A stretch of 42,524 nucleotides of DNA. Source: SKUL01 sp964487545 (GTDB lineage Bacteria; Bacteroidota; Bacteroidia; Flavobacteriales_D; SKUL01). This document shows positions 26,701 through 33,604 of this stretch, one piece after another; position 1 is the first letter of the stretch, and each line of letters begins with the position of its first letter. A model generated the notes under the pieces. It saw only the letters and a program-made list of their open reading frames with translations. It was not told the origin of the DNA and ran no database searches. Location: contig CAZARI010000027.1 in the NCBI GenBank assembly GCA_964487545.1, forward strand, positions 1-42,524, written 5' to 3'. A program made the translations under genes and the position numbers.

Positions 26701-26978
26701 GTGATCTCCTCTGGCTTGGTAACGTAAGGGATTGATTTAATTACCGGTGCTTCACAGGCGGCTAATGTAGCAGCGCCCAAACCGAATCCAAGGAACTTAA
26801 GAAAATCCCTTCGGCCGGTGGTTGCAGAACCCAGCCGTTCGTCATTTAAAAACTCTTCAACCGGAAGCTCCTCACTGAATTCTTTGTTGCTTGCTTGCAC
26901 GAACTCAGGAGTCTGATGCAGTTCCTCTAAACCGGTCCAGTATTTCTTTTTTGAATCTCCCATCGGGCTACGTTTCAT
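23718..26978 (-). CDS. actB: Alternative complex III iron-sulphur subunit ActB (molybdopterin-like and ferredoxin domains fused)
   Basis: A 1086-residue fusion. Residues about 90-800 resemble a molybdopterin oxidoreductase but, as in all ActB, act as a scaffold without molybdenum. From about 815 there is a ferredoxin-like domain with four cysteine groups: CIGCGSCVVSC (from 830), CQHCNHAPCETVC, CIGTRYCANNC, and CSMC with CAEAC. In the third group Thr replaces the second Cys, which predicts one [3Fe-4S] and three [4Fe-4S] clusters. The N-terminus has a long pre-sequence then GRRDFLKFLGFG, a Tat signal (Arg56-Arg57), ending TLAAC, so Cys75 may be lipidated. An alternative start lies at 26963. 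It follows actA by 6 bases. Confidence 0.97.
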   Translation of the reverse strand: MKRSPMGDSKKKYWTGLEELHQTPEFVQASNKEFSEELPVEEFLNDERLGSATTGRRDFLKFLGFGLGAATLAACEAPVIKSIPYVTKPEEITPGIANYYASSYFDGYDFASVLVKTREGRPIFIKGNKQYGLAGGRINARVSASVLSLYDSQRLQHPVIDGARADLDEMDTRVINAVQAAMINGQKVRLLTNTVNSPAAMAAIEKFGESVAEQAGGMEDVFRHVQYEPISYAGMLEANQESFGRAFIPDYDFTKARTIVSVSADFLNDWLFANEYSGDYIANRRPENGWMSNHFQFEALMTLTGTNADVRTPIKPSQEGLIVASIYNFIASQTGNAGVSINTSEVDGLCRRAAEKLLADRGQSLVVAGSNSKGIQVLVNGINNMLGNYGSTISTTNELNLNKAYDRDIQSLMAEMNSGEIGLVIIAGVNPAYSLDNSEDFRQALAKVTNRVALSLYMDETASLCNIVCADNHYLESWNDHRIKSDFVGMAQPAISKLYESRQLGESMLKWSGSDQDFYGFMQATWSGMLSGIAEGLTFSDDWNRAIHDGGMRLSAPSLDIGTFAGNVSAAASEANALAQSAGGEFEMVFYTKAGIGNGSHIANPWLQELPDPVTKITWDNYVTMAPTDMRERGYNEYLGERHPATVAVFNIGGREMRMPVVPVPGQKPGTLGLSLGYGRGANGEKIGKAAFQTAEYGGYLTKEDGLPKPIGFNAYPLVTKSAGGVLYHNFEASISGTDGTYPLASSQTHHTIMDRTSVLRETDLATFNTADREDYNPVAALAFHGAPVKEGAEPREDHKVPVKDINIWNEHPVSNAGHRWGMSIDLNACIGCGSCVVSCHIENNVPVVGKDEVRRARDMFWMRIDRYYSSDMSHEKAEEQGLGTIETYRKMEVPEENPKVVHMPMFCQHCNHAPCETVCPVVATTHSNEGLNQMTYNRCIGTRYCANNCPYKVRRFNWFNYMGYKKFREVNPSQDATMRMVLNPDVTVRARGVMEKCSMCVQRIQAGKLDAKKAGKPVVDGSIQTACAEACPTDAITFGDVNDTNSQVRKNHESKRGYYALEEIGIRPNIAYMVKVRNEEESTEA

Positions 26979-26984
26979 TTAATT

Positions 26985-28283
26985 TTAATAGTGGCATTTG
27001 GAACATTCCCAACCACCCATATCTTTAACTGAGATCCCTCCTCCATCTTCGAGGTAGGCTTTAAGGAACTCTCTTCCGCGCCGGTCATTAGCGAAGCGCG
27101 AGTGGATTTCCTCGTAATATTCAGAGCTGGTCATATCAACCTCTGTACTGTTGTGACAATCCAGACACCATCCCATGGTAAGGGGCGCGAATTGCTTGGC
27201 AACGGTATACTCTTCGTCAATTGGGCCGTGACAAGTTTGACACTCAATGCCAGCCACAGTAACGTGTTGTGAGTGGTCAAAGAAAACATGGTCAGGCAGG
27301 TTATGAACCTTAACCCAAGCAACGGGCTGTGGTTCGGCAGTATAAGCCATTTTCTCGCTATCCCAACCTACCGCAGCATATAGCCGCTCAATGTCGGCCG
27401 TTCCCAGATCGTTGCGACCTTCACTAACAGCGACGTGACAGTTCATACAGACACTTGCGGCCGGAATGCCAGCGTGCTTACTATCTTCAGCTCCGCTGTG
27501 ACAATACTGACAATCGATTCCCAGTTCTCCGGCGTGCAGCGTGTGATTGTAGGCAATGGGTTGTTGGGGTTCGTAACCTTCAAACACCCCCACCGCCATG
27601 AGTCGGTCCCACATGTCTACTGCTCCCAGAACAAGAAAGAAGATGATGACCAAGGAAGTCACCACTTTGTTGTTCTGCATCCAATCTTTCAATTCCTGAA
27701 AGTAGGATGTGGGTTCGGTGGCGTCTTTTCCTTGTTGTTGTTTTAGTGCTCCGGCAAGTGCACGGCGCACGCTGCTCATCGACAATACAATCATCATCAG
27801 GACCAGCCCGATAATGGCCAGAAAGAAAATGGTTTCACCATCTTCTGACTCCACATCCGTTGCCGTGCCACTGGCGGGGCCTGCAGGGCCTCCAACCGGT
27901 GCAGCGGTTTCTTGGGGTTTATCGACAAAATCAAAAATGGCCGTAATCTCCTCATCTGACAGTGGCTGCCCGGTCATTAAACCAGAGCGAGGCTCCCACT
28001 CGGCCAACATTTGCCTCACATAGGGATCGCCGCCCGCCTTAACCGCAGCGGGGTTTCGCACCCATTCGTACAGTAATTCTTCTTTTCCGCTCCAGCGCTC
28101 CACTGAGCCCCGCAATGCTGGGCCTGTCATGTCCTTGTCTATCTGGTGACAAGAGGCACAGTACCCTTTAAAAAGTTTTTCTCCATCTGGCTGAGCACTC
28201 GCTGTTGTAGTAAGCAGCAGACCAACAACTAGTACTAAGTAAGCGGAAAAACAGCGACAGAATCGGTTCAATAGATACATCAT
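26985..28283 (-). CDS. actA: Alternative complex III multiheme cytochrome c ActA
   Basis: First gene of the operon; a 432-residue membrane-anchored cytochrome c. A signal peptide (to about residue 30) precedes a class I mono-heme domain with CASCH at 42-46. A Pro/Gly/Ala linker and two hydrophobic segments follow (about 152-172 and 208-228). The C-terminal domain holds five more CxxCH motifs: CQYCH, CMNCH, CQTCH, CLDCH and a terminal CSKCH two residues from the end. That makes six heme sites, one more than the five-heme ActA described for Rhodothermus marinus. The N-terminal domain is therefore an extension. Electrons are expected to leave through ActA/ActE to the oxidase. Confidence 0.96.
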   Translation of the reverse strand: MMYLLNRFCRCFSAYLVLVVGLLLTTTASAQPDGEKLFKGYCASCHQIDKDMTGPALRGSVERWSGKEELLYEWVRNPAAVKAGGDPYVRQMLAEWEPRSGLMTGQPLSDEEITAIFDFVDKPQETAAPVGGPAGPASGTATDVESEDGETIFFLAIIGLVLMMIVLSMSSVRRALAGALKQQQGKDATEPTSYFQELKDWMQNNKVVTSLVIIFFLVLGAVDMWDRLMAVGVFEGYEPQQPIAYNHTLHAGELGIDCQYCHSGAEDSKHAGIPAASVCMNCHVAVSEGRNDLGTADIERLYAAVGWDSEKMAYTAEPQPVAWVKVHNLPDHVFFDHSQHVTVAGIECQTCHGPIDEEYTVAKQFAPLTMGWCLDCHNSTEVDMTSSEYYEEIHSRFANDRRGREFLKAYLEDGGGISVKDMGGWECSKCHY

Positions 28284-28326
28284 TTAACGGTTAAATTTCG
28301 TTAAAACAGGGGTCAAAAATTGGTTG

Positions 28327-28361
28327 CAAATTTAGAACATTAGAACCATATCAGGTCCAAA
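28327..28361 (-). promoter_or_regulatory. Promoter of the act-cta operon
   Basis: On the minus strand TTTG (28361-28358) and TAAATTTG (28334-28327) are separated by 23 bases. Both match the Bacteroidota consensus, with spacing at its upper end. Transcription would start near 28320, about 37 bases before the actA start. Confidence 0.55.
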
Positions 28362-28473
28362 TCGGGAGGAAATGGAGCAATTTAAAACGATTCTAAATAA
28401 GGGCTTCTGCTCCGCTAAAATCGGGTGGTGACTTACTCTATGGAGGATGAGATGGATGAGAATCGGAACAATC

Positions 28474-28506
28474 TTTGTGAAGCTGGCGTGCGATCAACTA
28501 TCTTTG
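28474..28506 (+). promoter_or_regulatory. Promoter of the SPOR-domain gene (near-leaderless)
   Basis: TTTG at 28474-28477 and TATCTTTG at 28499-28506 are 21 bases apart, a full match to the Bacteroidota consensus. The ATG at 28514 is only 7 bases beyond the -7 box, so the mRNA would have few or no untranslated bases. Confidence 0.6.
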
Positions 28507-28513
28507 CACAATC

Positions 28514-28942
28514 ATGAAGAAATTGACTCTCTTTTTTGCCATTTGGCTACAGTTCACAATGCTTTCTGGTCAGCACGACAGCACAGAATTTGGGTTAGAC
28601 AGTCTGATTTTTGGACTACCTACCGGGTTGGTATCAATTCACGAAGACGAGAACATCACTTCGCTGATGGAAGTTATTGCAGATGCTGAACTGCCGCTTG
28701 ACGGATTCCGGATTCAGCTCTATTTTGGCAAAAAAGACGAAGTAAATGAAACGCGCAACGCGTTTGTTCAGCAGTTTCCAGACTACAGTGCTTATGTAAG
28801 TTGGTTACAACCAAACTTCAGATTGCGCGTAGGCGATTTCAGAACGAGAATACAGGCCGAACGGTTTAAGAACGAAATCCTTTCGGATTATCCCAACTGT
28901 TATATTGTTCGAGACCACATCGAGCCGACGCACGGGTATTAA
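28514..28942 (+). CDS. Small exported SPOR-domain protein
   Basis: A 142-residue protein with a signal peptide (MKKLTLFFAIWLQFTMLSGQ). A C-terminal SPOR-like domain follows at about 65-138: GFRIQLYFGKKDEVNETR, then FRLRVGDFRTRIQAERF and a final YIVRDHIEP. SPOR domains bind peptidoglycan stripped of stem peptides, often at division sites. The protein is little more than this domain, a size common in Bacteroidota. The start is fixed by the signal peptide and by the promoter just upstream. It sits alone, divergent from the act operon and convergent with infB. Confidence 0.88.
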   Translation: MKKLTLFFAIWLQFTMLSGQHDSTEFGLDSLIFGLPTGLVSIHEDENITSLMEVIADAELPLDGFRIQLYFGKKDEVNETRNAFVQQFPDYSAYVSWLQPNFRLRVGDFRTRIQAERFKNEILSDYPNCYIVRDHIEPTHGY

Positions 28943-28972
28943 TCCTTTTTTCGGGGCCTTTTAAGCCCTGTG

Positions 28973-31735
28973 CTAATCGAGGGTTTGTTTCACTTCCACT
29001 TCTTCGAAAGCTTCAATGACGTCGCCAACTTTGATGTCGTTATATCTATCGATATTCAAACCACACTCATAGCCTTTTGACACTTCTTTTACGTCGTCTT
29101 TAAAGCGTTTGAGCGAGCCCAGGGTTCCAGTGTAGATAACAACGCCATCGCGAATTACACGCACTTTATTGTTTCGATTGATTTTGCCATCGGTTACAAA
29201 GCAACCGGCAATGGTTCCCACTTTGGTAATTCGGAAAGTTTCGCGCACCTCAGCAGTACCTGCGATCTGCTCTTCAATTTTAGCAGACAACATGCCTTCC
29301 ATTGCTTCTTTAATTTCTTCAATGGCAGCGTAAATCACCGAATAGAGTTTAATTTGAATCTCTTCCTTTTCGGCCACTTTTCGTGCACTGGCCGAAGGTC
29401 GCACCTGGAAACCGATAACAATAGCATCCGAGGCCGAAGCGAGCATAACGTCGGTTTCGGTAATCGCACCAACTCCTTTGTGAATGATGTTCACTTGAAT
29501 TTTTTCGGTGGAAAGGTTCTCCAGAGAATCCGAAAGTGCTTCAATCGATCCATCCACGTCACCTTTTATAATCAGGTTAAGCTCTTTAAAGTCACCGAGG
29601 GCAATTCGGCGACCAATTTCGTCGAGCGTGATGTGCTTCTGCGTTCGCACCCCTTGCTCTCTTTGTAGTTGCAGACGACGGGCCGCAATCTGGCGGGCTT
29701 CTTTTTCGTCTTCCAATACGTGAAATTGATCTCCTGCATTGGGTGCTCCGTTAAATCCGAGCATTGTTACTGGTGTAGAAGGCCCGGCTTCCTCAATGGC
29801 TTGTCCTCTTTCATTGTACATGGCCTTTACTCTTCCACTGAAACAACCTGCCAAAATCACATCACCCACTCTGAGGGTTCCTTTTCTGACTAGCAGCGTA
29901 CAGACAAAACCGCGTCCTTTATCGAGCGATGATTCGATTACGGTACCAAGGGCTCTTCTGTCAGGATTGGCTTTGAGTTCGAGTAGTTCGGCTTCGAGCA
30001 GTACTTTTTCGAGTAGTTCGTCGATATTGGTACCCATCTTGGCCGATATTTCCTGCGCCTGAAACTTTCCGCCCCAGTCTTCAACCAGGATATTAATGGC
30101 TGAGAGTGCCTCGCGAATTTTATCCGGGTTGGCATTGTCGCGGTCAATTTTATTGATGGCGAATACCATCGGAATTCCTGCTGCCTGTGCGTGGTTAATG
30201 GCTTCTACGGTTTGTGGCATCACGTTGTCGTCGGCAGCAATTACAATGATGGCCACGTCGGTTACCTGCGCTCCACGGGCACGCATAGCGGTAAAGGCTT
30301 CGTGTCCCGGTGTATCCAGGAAAGTTATTTTTCGTCCATCTTCGAGGTTCACGCTATATGCACCGATGTGCTGGGTAATACCTCCAGCTTCTGCACTGGT
30401 AACATTGGCTTTTCGCAGGTGATCGAGCAGCGAAGTTTTACCATGGTCAACGTGTCCCATAACGGTAACAATCGGAGCACGGGGTTCCAGATCTTCTTCA
30501 GTGTCTTCTTCATCAGGAATGGATTCTTGAACGTCGGCGCTGACAAACTCCACTTCAAATCCAAATTCTTCGGCCACGATGGTGATCGTTTCCGCGTCGA
30601 GACGTTGATTGATAGACACAAATATGCCGAGCGACATACACGCTGAAATAACATCTGTGGGCGTCATGCCGGTCATGGTTGCCAATTCGGAAACGGTAAC
30701 AAACTCGGTAATTTTGAGTGTGCGTTGTTCCTCCTCTTGGCGCAGTATTTCTTCTTCGCTACGCTTTGCAGCCAGTTCGCGTTTGGCGCGCTTAAATTTA
30801 GACCCTCTAGACCTTCCACCACCGCTGAGTCGTGCAAGGGTTTCTTTAATTTCGCGCTGAATTTCGGCTTCATCAATTTCGGGTTTCTTGGCTTTCGCTT
30901 TGCCCCGCACCGGTTTGTTTTTCTGACCTTCCGTTCCTACATCAACAGCAGCGGTTCGAATGCGTTTACGTTTGCGTTTGCGTTTCCCCAAATCGCTATC
31001 TTCCGAGGAAGCAACCGGTTTCTTTTTTGGTTTTTCGGGTAGTTCGATACGACCGACCACTGTAGGCCCTGTGAGCTGAGTTGCTCTGGCCCGGACCACC
31101 ATGTCATCTTCTTTTTTGGGTGCCTCTATCTTTGCGACTGGTGTTTCTTTCGGTTGTTCCTTCGGCGTTGCTTCTTCTTTCGGATCTGCCTTTTCTTCGG
31201 GCACTTCGGATTCGGTACTCTGAGCCGTTTTATGCTCTACTTTAGGGTCCGCTTTGGCTGGAGTTTCGGAGGGTGTTTCGGGTGCTTTTTCAGCTATCAC
31301 CTCTTTTTTCTCTTCAGCCTCCTTTGGTGCTGCCGGCTTTTTATCGAGATCAATTTTCCCAACGATATTGAGTCCAGGCGCTTTTTCGGGCTTGGCTTTA
31401 ATCACCTGCTGTGCGGGGTCCTGAATATTCTTAATCAGCAGTTGCTCTGTATCTTCTTCCTTTTTGGATCGGGTTTTAGATGCCGAATCTTTGAGCGAAA
31501 CGGTTTGACGTTCTTCGCGGCCGGGCACGGCTTTTTTGGCCCTTTCTTTCCGCTCTTTGTCCGTCTGGAATTCGTCGAGCAGGATTTCGTACAGTTCGGG
31601 AGAAAGCTTGGTGTTGGGAGAGCCCTCTATCTCATGCCCTTTTTTGGCGAGAAAATCGACAATAGTCGGCACGCCGATATTGAACTCTTTCGCTGCTTTA
31701 ATTAATCTAACTGTTGTTGTTTTCTTACCTGCCAT
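28973..31735 (-). CDS. infB: Translation initiation factor IF-2
   Basis: A GTPase that brings initiator tRNA to the ribosome. The 920-residue protein starts with an IF2-N helical domain (VRLIKAAKEFNIGVPTIVDF). A long Lys/Glu/Pro-rich low-complexity linker follows (about 60-290). A second IF2-N-like domain lies at about 340-395. The G domain has GHVDHGKT at 427-434, DTPGHEAF and NKID, followed by the beta-barrel and C-terminal domains. Third gene of rimP-nusA-infB, 55 bases after nusA. A weak hairpin at 28952-28970 lies beyond its stop but has no T-run. Confidence 0.98.
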   Translation of the reverse strand: MAGKKTTTVRLIKAAKEFNIGVPTIVDFLAKKGHEIEGSPNTKLSPELYEILLDEFQTDKERKERAKKAVPGREERQTVSLKDSASKTRSKKEEDTEQLLIKNIQDPAQQVIKAKPEKAPGLNIVGKIDLDKKPAAPKEAEEKKEVIAEKAPETPSETPAKADPKVEHKTAQSTESEVPEEKADPKEEATPKEQPKETPVAKIEAPKKEDDMVVRARATQLTGPTVVGRIELPEKPKKKPVASSEDSDLGKRKRKRKRIRTAAVDVGTEGQKNKPVRGKAKAKKPEIDEAEIQREIKETLARLSGGGRSRGSKFKRAKRELAAKRSEEEILRQEEEQRTLKITEFVTVSELATMTGMTPTDVISACMSLGIFVSINQRLDAETITIVAEEFGFEVEFVSADVQESIPDEEDTEEDLEPRAPIVTVMGHVDHGKTSLLDHLRKANVTSAEAGGITQHIGAYSVNLEDGRKITFLDTPGHEAFTAMRARGAQVTDVAIIVIAADDNVMPQTVEAINHAQAAGIPMVFAINKIDRDNANPDKIREALSAINILVEDWGGKFQAQEISAKMGTNIDELLEKVLLEAELLELKANPDRRALGTVIESSLDKGRGFVCTLLVRKGTLRVGDVILAGCFSGRVKAMYNERGQAIEEAGPSTPVTMLGFNGAPNAGDQFHVLEDEKEARQIAARRLQLQREQGVRTQKHITLDEIGRRIALGDFKELNLIIKGDVDGSIEALSDSLENLSTEKIQVNIIHKGVGAITETDVMLASASDAIVIGFQVRPSASARKVAEKEEIQIKLYSVIYAAIEEIKEAMEGMLSAKIEEQIAGTAEVRETFRITKVGTIAGCFVTDGKINRNNKVRVIRDGVVIYTGTLGSLKRFKDDVKEVSKGYECGLNIDRYNDIKVGDVIEAFEEVEVKQTLD

Positions 31736-31790
31736 TCAGTCTCCGAACTTTTATTTACGTTGTTTGCCGTTTAATCCCGAAAGATATGAA

Positions 31791-33029
31791 TTATTCCAAT
31801 TCTTCTTCGAGAATGCGCTTGATCTCACGGATGGTTTCGGCCTCGAGATCGGTTCTGGTGATGAGATCTTCATCACTAATTTCCAACACACTTCTAGCCG
31901 TGTCGCATCCTATTGCTTTGAGCTCATCGATAATCCAGCCTTCAATCTCATCGGTGAATTCATCGAGGTCTACATCTTCGTTTACCTGTGCGTCACTTTC
32001 GCGATAAACGTCTATTTCATATCCTGTTAGCTTACTTGCCAGTTTGATATTGTGTCCTCCCTTACCAATTGCCATTGACACCTGATCCGGTTTGAGATAT
32101 ACATTTGCTTTTCTGGTTCCTTCATCTATCTCCATCGAGGAGATTTTTGCTGGGCTCAGGGCCCTGGAAATATAGAGCTGGGTATTGTTGGTGAAGTTGA
32201 TTACATCGATATTCTCGTTTTTCAACTCACGAACGATACTGTGAATACGCGAACCTTTCATGCCCACACAGGCGCCGACTGGGTCGATGCGATCGTCGTA
32301 TGATTCGACGGCTACTTTTGCGCGCTCACCGGGTTCGCGAACAATGTTTTTAATGGTAATCAATCCGTCGAAAACCTCGGGCACTTCCATTTCGAACAAT
32401 CGCTCCAGGAATTCGGGTGCATTTCTCGAAAGGATCACCACGGGGTTGTTGTTTCGCATCTCCACTTTATATACTACTGCACGAACCGAATCTCCTTTTT
32501 TAAAGTAATCGGTAGGAATTTGCTCTGACTTGGGAAGAATCAGTTCGTTTCCTTCATCGTCGAGCACAAGAATTTCTTTTTTCCAGATTTGATAAACCTC
32601 GCCGGTAATAATCTCTCCTACGCGCTGGCTGTACTTATTGTAGATATTGTCCTTTTCGAGCTCGAGCAATTTGGCCTGAAGGTTTTGCCGCAGGGCCAGA
32701 ATATTTCGGCGTCCAAAATCTTCGAGTTTCAGCTCTTCTGAAGCATCCTCGCCAATTTCGAAGTCGGGTTCTATTTTAATGGCATCCGAATAGGCAATTT
32801 CGTGATTGGGATCTTCTACCTCTCCGTCGGCCACAATTTCGCGATTTCGCCAGATCTCAAGATCCCCTTTATCCACGTTCAGTATGATATCGAAGTTATC
32901 GTCTGAGCCGTATTTTCTGATAAGCATAGATCGGAACACATCTTCAAGAATACCCATCATGGTTTCTCGGTCAATGCTTTTGAATTCTTTGAATTCCGAA
33001 AACGATTCAATGAGACTTACACTATTCAT
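31791..33029 (-). CDS. nusA: Transcription termination/antitermination factor NusA
   Basis: Binds RNA polymerase and nascent RNA and modulates pausing, hairpin-dependent termination and antitermination. Residues about 1-125 form the N-terminal polymerase-binding domain. S1 follows (about 130-200, with GEIITGEVYQI), then two KH domains (about 210-345, with GACVGMKGSRIHSIVREL and MAIGKGGHNIKLASKL, both GxxG-type loops). The acidic C-terminal end has one helix-hairpin-like repeat, not the two repeats of E. coli; 412 aa is usual for the phylum. It begins 9 bases after rimP. Confidence 0.97.
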   Translation of the reverse strand: MNSVSLIESFSEFKEFKSIDRETMMGILEDVFRSMLIRKYGSDDNFDIILNVDKGDLEIWRNREIVADGEVEDPNHEIAYSDAIKIEPDFEIGEDASEELKLEDFGRRNILALRQNLQAKLLELEKDNIYNKYSQRVGEIITGEVYQIWKKEILVLDDEGNELILPKSEQIPTDYFKKGDSVRAVVYKVEMRNNNPVVILSRNAPEFLERLFEMEVPEVFDGLITIKNIVREPGERAKVAVESYDDRIDPVGACVGMKGSRIHSIVRELKNENIDVINFTNNTQLYISRALSPAKISSMEIDEGTRKANVYLKPDQVSMAIGKGGHNIKLASKLTGYEIDVYRESDAQVNEDVDLDEFTDEIEGWIIDELKAIGCDTARSVLEISDEDLITRTDLEAETIREIKRILEEELE

Positions 33030-33038
33030 TGCGCTTAA

Positions 33039-33506
33039 TTATTTGAAGGATAACACTACCCTGGTTGATTTTATATCTGATTTATTGATTTCGATTTCTT
33101 GGGGATCGATCTTCACTTTTTGCTTTCCTTTGCCCACTTTGCGCGGCTCGGTCATTATTTTTATCGAGTCATCGGCCACGTGCAGCAACTTGCCGGTGAG
33201 CTCATTACTGTCGGTTGTCTCCACCTTCACATTTCGTCCCACGTGGCGGTAATACTGTCTCCACACTTGCAAAGGCTCGGCCGCACCGGGCGAAGTAACT
33301 TTCAATGAAAAATCGTTTTCTTCGCGGTCAAGGTTGTGCTCAATGCCCCGGCTCACCTTTACGCAATCGGCCACGCTCACGCCCGTATCGCTGTCTATTT
33401 CCACCTGAATTTCATTGGCATTGCCAATCTTAAGACTCACTAAAAAACAGGATGCTTCGGCGATGGCGTCGTTTACCAATGACTCAACTATATTCCGATC
33501 GATCAT
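33039..33506 (-). CDS. rimP: Ribosome maturation factor RimP
   Basis: Assists assembly of the 30S subunit. The 155-residue protein has the expected N-terminal alpha/beta domain, with VEIDSDTGVSVADCVKVSR and IEHNLD, then DFSLKVTSPGAAEPL, the most conserved stretch. The SH3-like C-terminal domain (RNVKVETTDSNELTGKLL) closes it. First gene of the rimP-nusA-infB operon. Its ATG overlaps the stop of a short upstream reading frame (33553-33503), and a terminator-like hairpin lies only 12 bases before the ATG. Confidence 0.95.
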   Translation of the reverse strand: MIDRNIVESLVNDAIAEASCFLVSLKIGNANEIQVEIDSDTGVSVADCVKVSRGIEHNLDREENDFSLKVTSPGAAEPLQVWRQYYRHVGRNVKVETTDSNELTGKLLHVADDSIKIMTEPRKVGKGKQKVKIDPQEIEINKSDIKSTRVVLSFK

Positions 33507-33553
33507 AAATATGGCGGTAAAAAAATAGAGGGGCTTGCCCCTCTATCATTCAT
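33503..33553 (-). other. Possible 16-codon leader reading frame upstream of rimP
   Basis: A short frame runs from ATG at 33553 (MNDRGASPSIFLPPYL) to TGA at 33505-33503, which overlaps the rimP ATG as ATGA. It spans the whole hairpin and T-run at 33518-33546, so a ribosome reading it would disrupt the hairpin and reach rimP. Overlap with a start codon and coverage of the hairpin may be coincidence in such a short frame. No ribosome-binding site is visible. Recorded because a coupling or attenuation role is plausible. Confidence 0.25.
33518..33546 (-). terminator. Intrinsic terminator in the rimP leader (possible attenuator)
   Basis: On the minus strand ATAGAGGGGC (33546-33537) pairs perfectly with GCCCCTCTAT (33534-33525), leaving a tight loop of 2-4 bases. 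A run of seven T follows (33524-33518, the first at the stem edge). This is a textbook intrinsic terminator for leftward transcription. It lies downstream of the promoter at 33575-33604, so it can act on the rimP operon itself as well as on read-through from the MORN gene ending at 33605. Confidence 0.8.
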
Positions 33554-33574
33554 TGCTCGCATAGAATTATGCGG

Positions 33575-33604
33575 CAAATATACACATTTTTTTTCTCGCA
33601 ACAA
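33575..33604 (-). promoter_or_regulatory. Promoter of the rimP-nusA-infB operon
   Basis: On the minus strand TTG (33604-33602) and TATATTTG (33582-33575) are separated by exactly 19 bases, an excellent match to the Bacteroidota TTG-N19-TAnnTTTG consensus. It begins directly after the stop codon of the MORN-repeat gene. Transcription should start near 33570, giving a leader of about 65 bases that opens with a 6-bp hairpin (33573-33558) and contains the terminator. Confidence 0.65.

Noticed and set aside
28952..28970. Hairpin CGGGGC/GCCCTG between the SPOR gene and infB
   Set aside because: Six pairs with one wobble and no T-run on either strand's 3' side, so it does not qualify as an intrinsic terminator.
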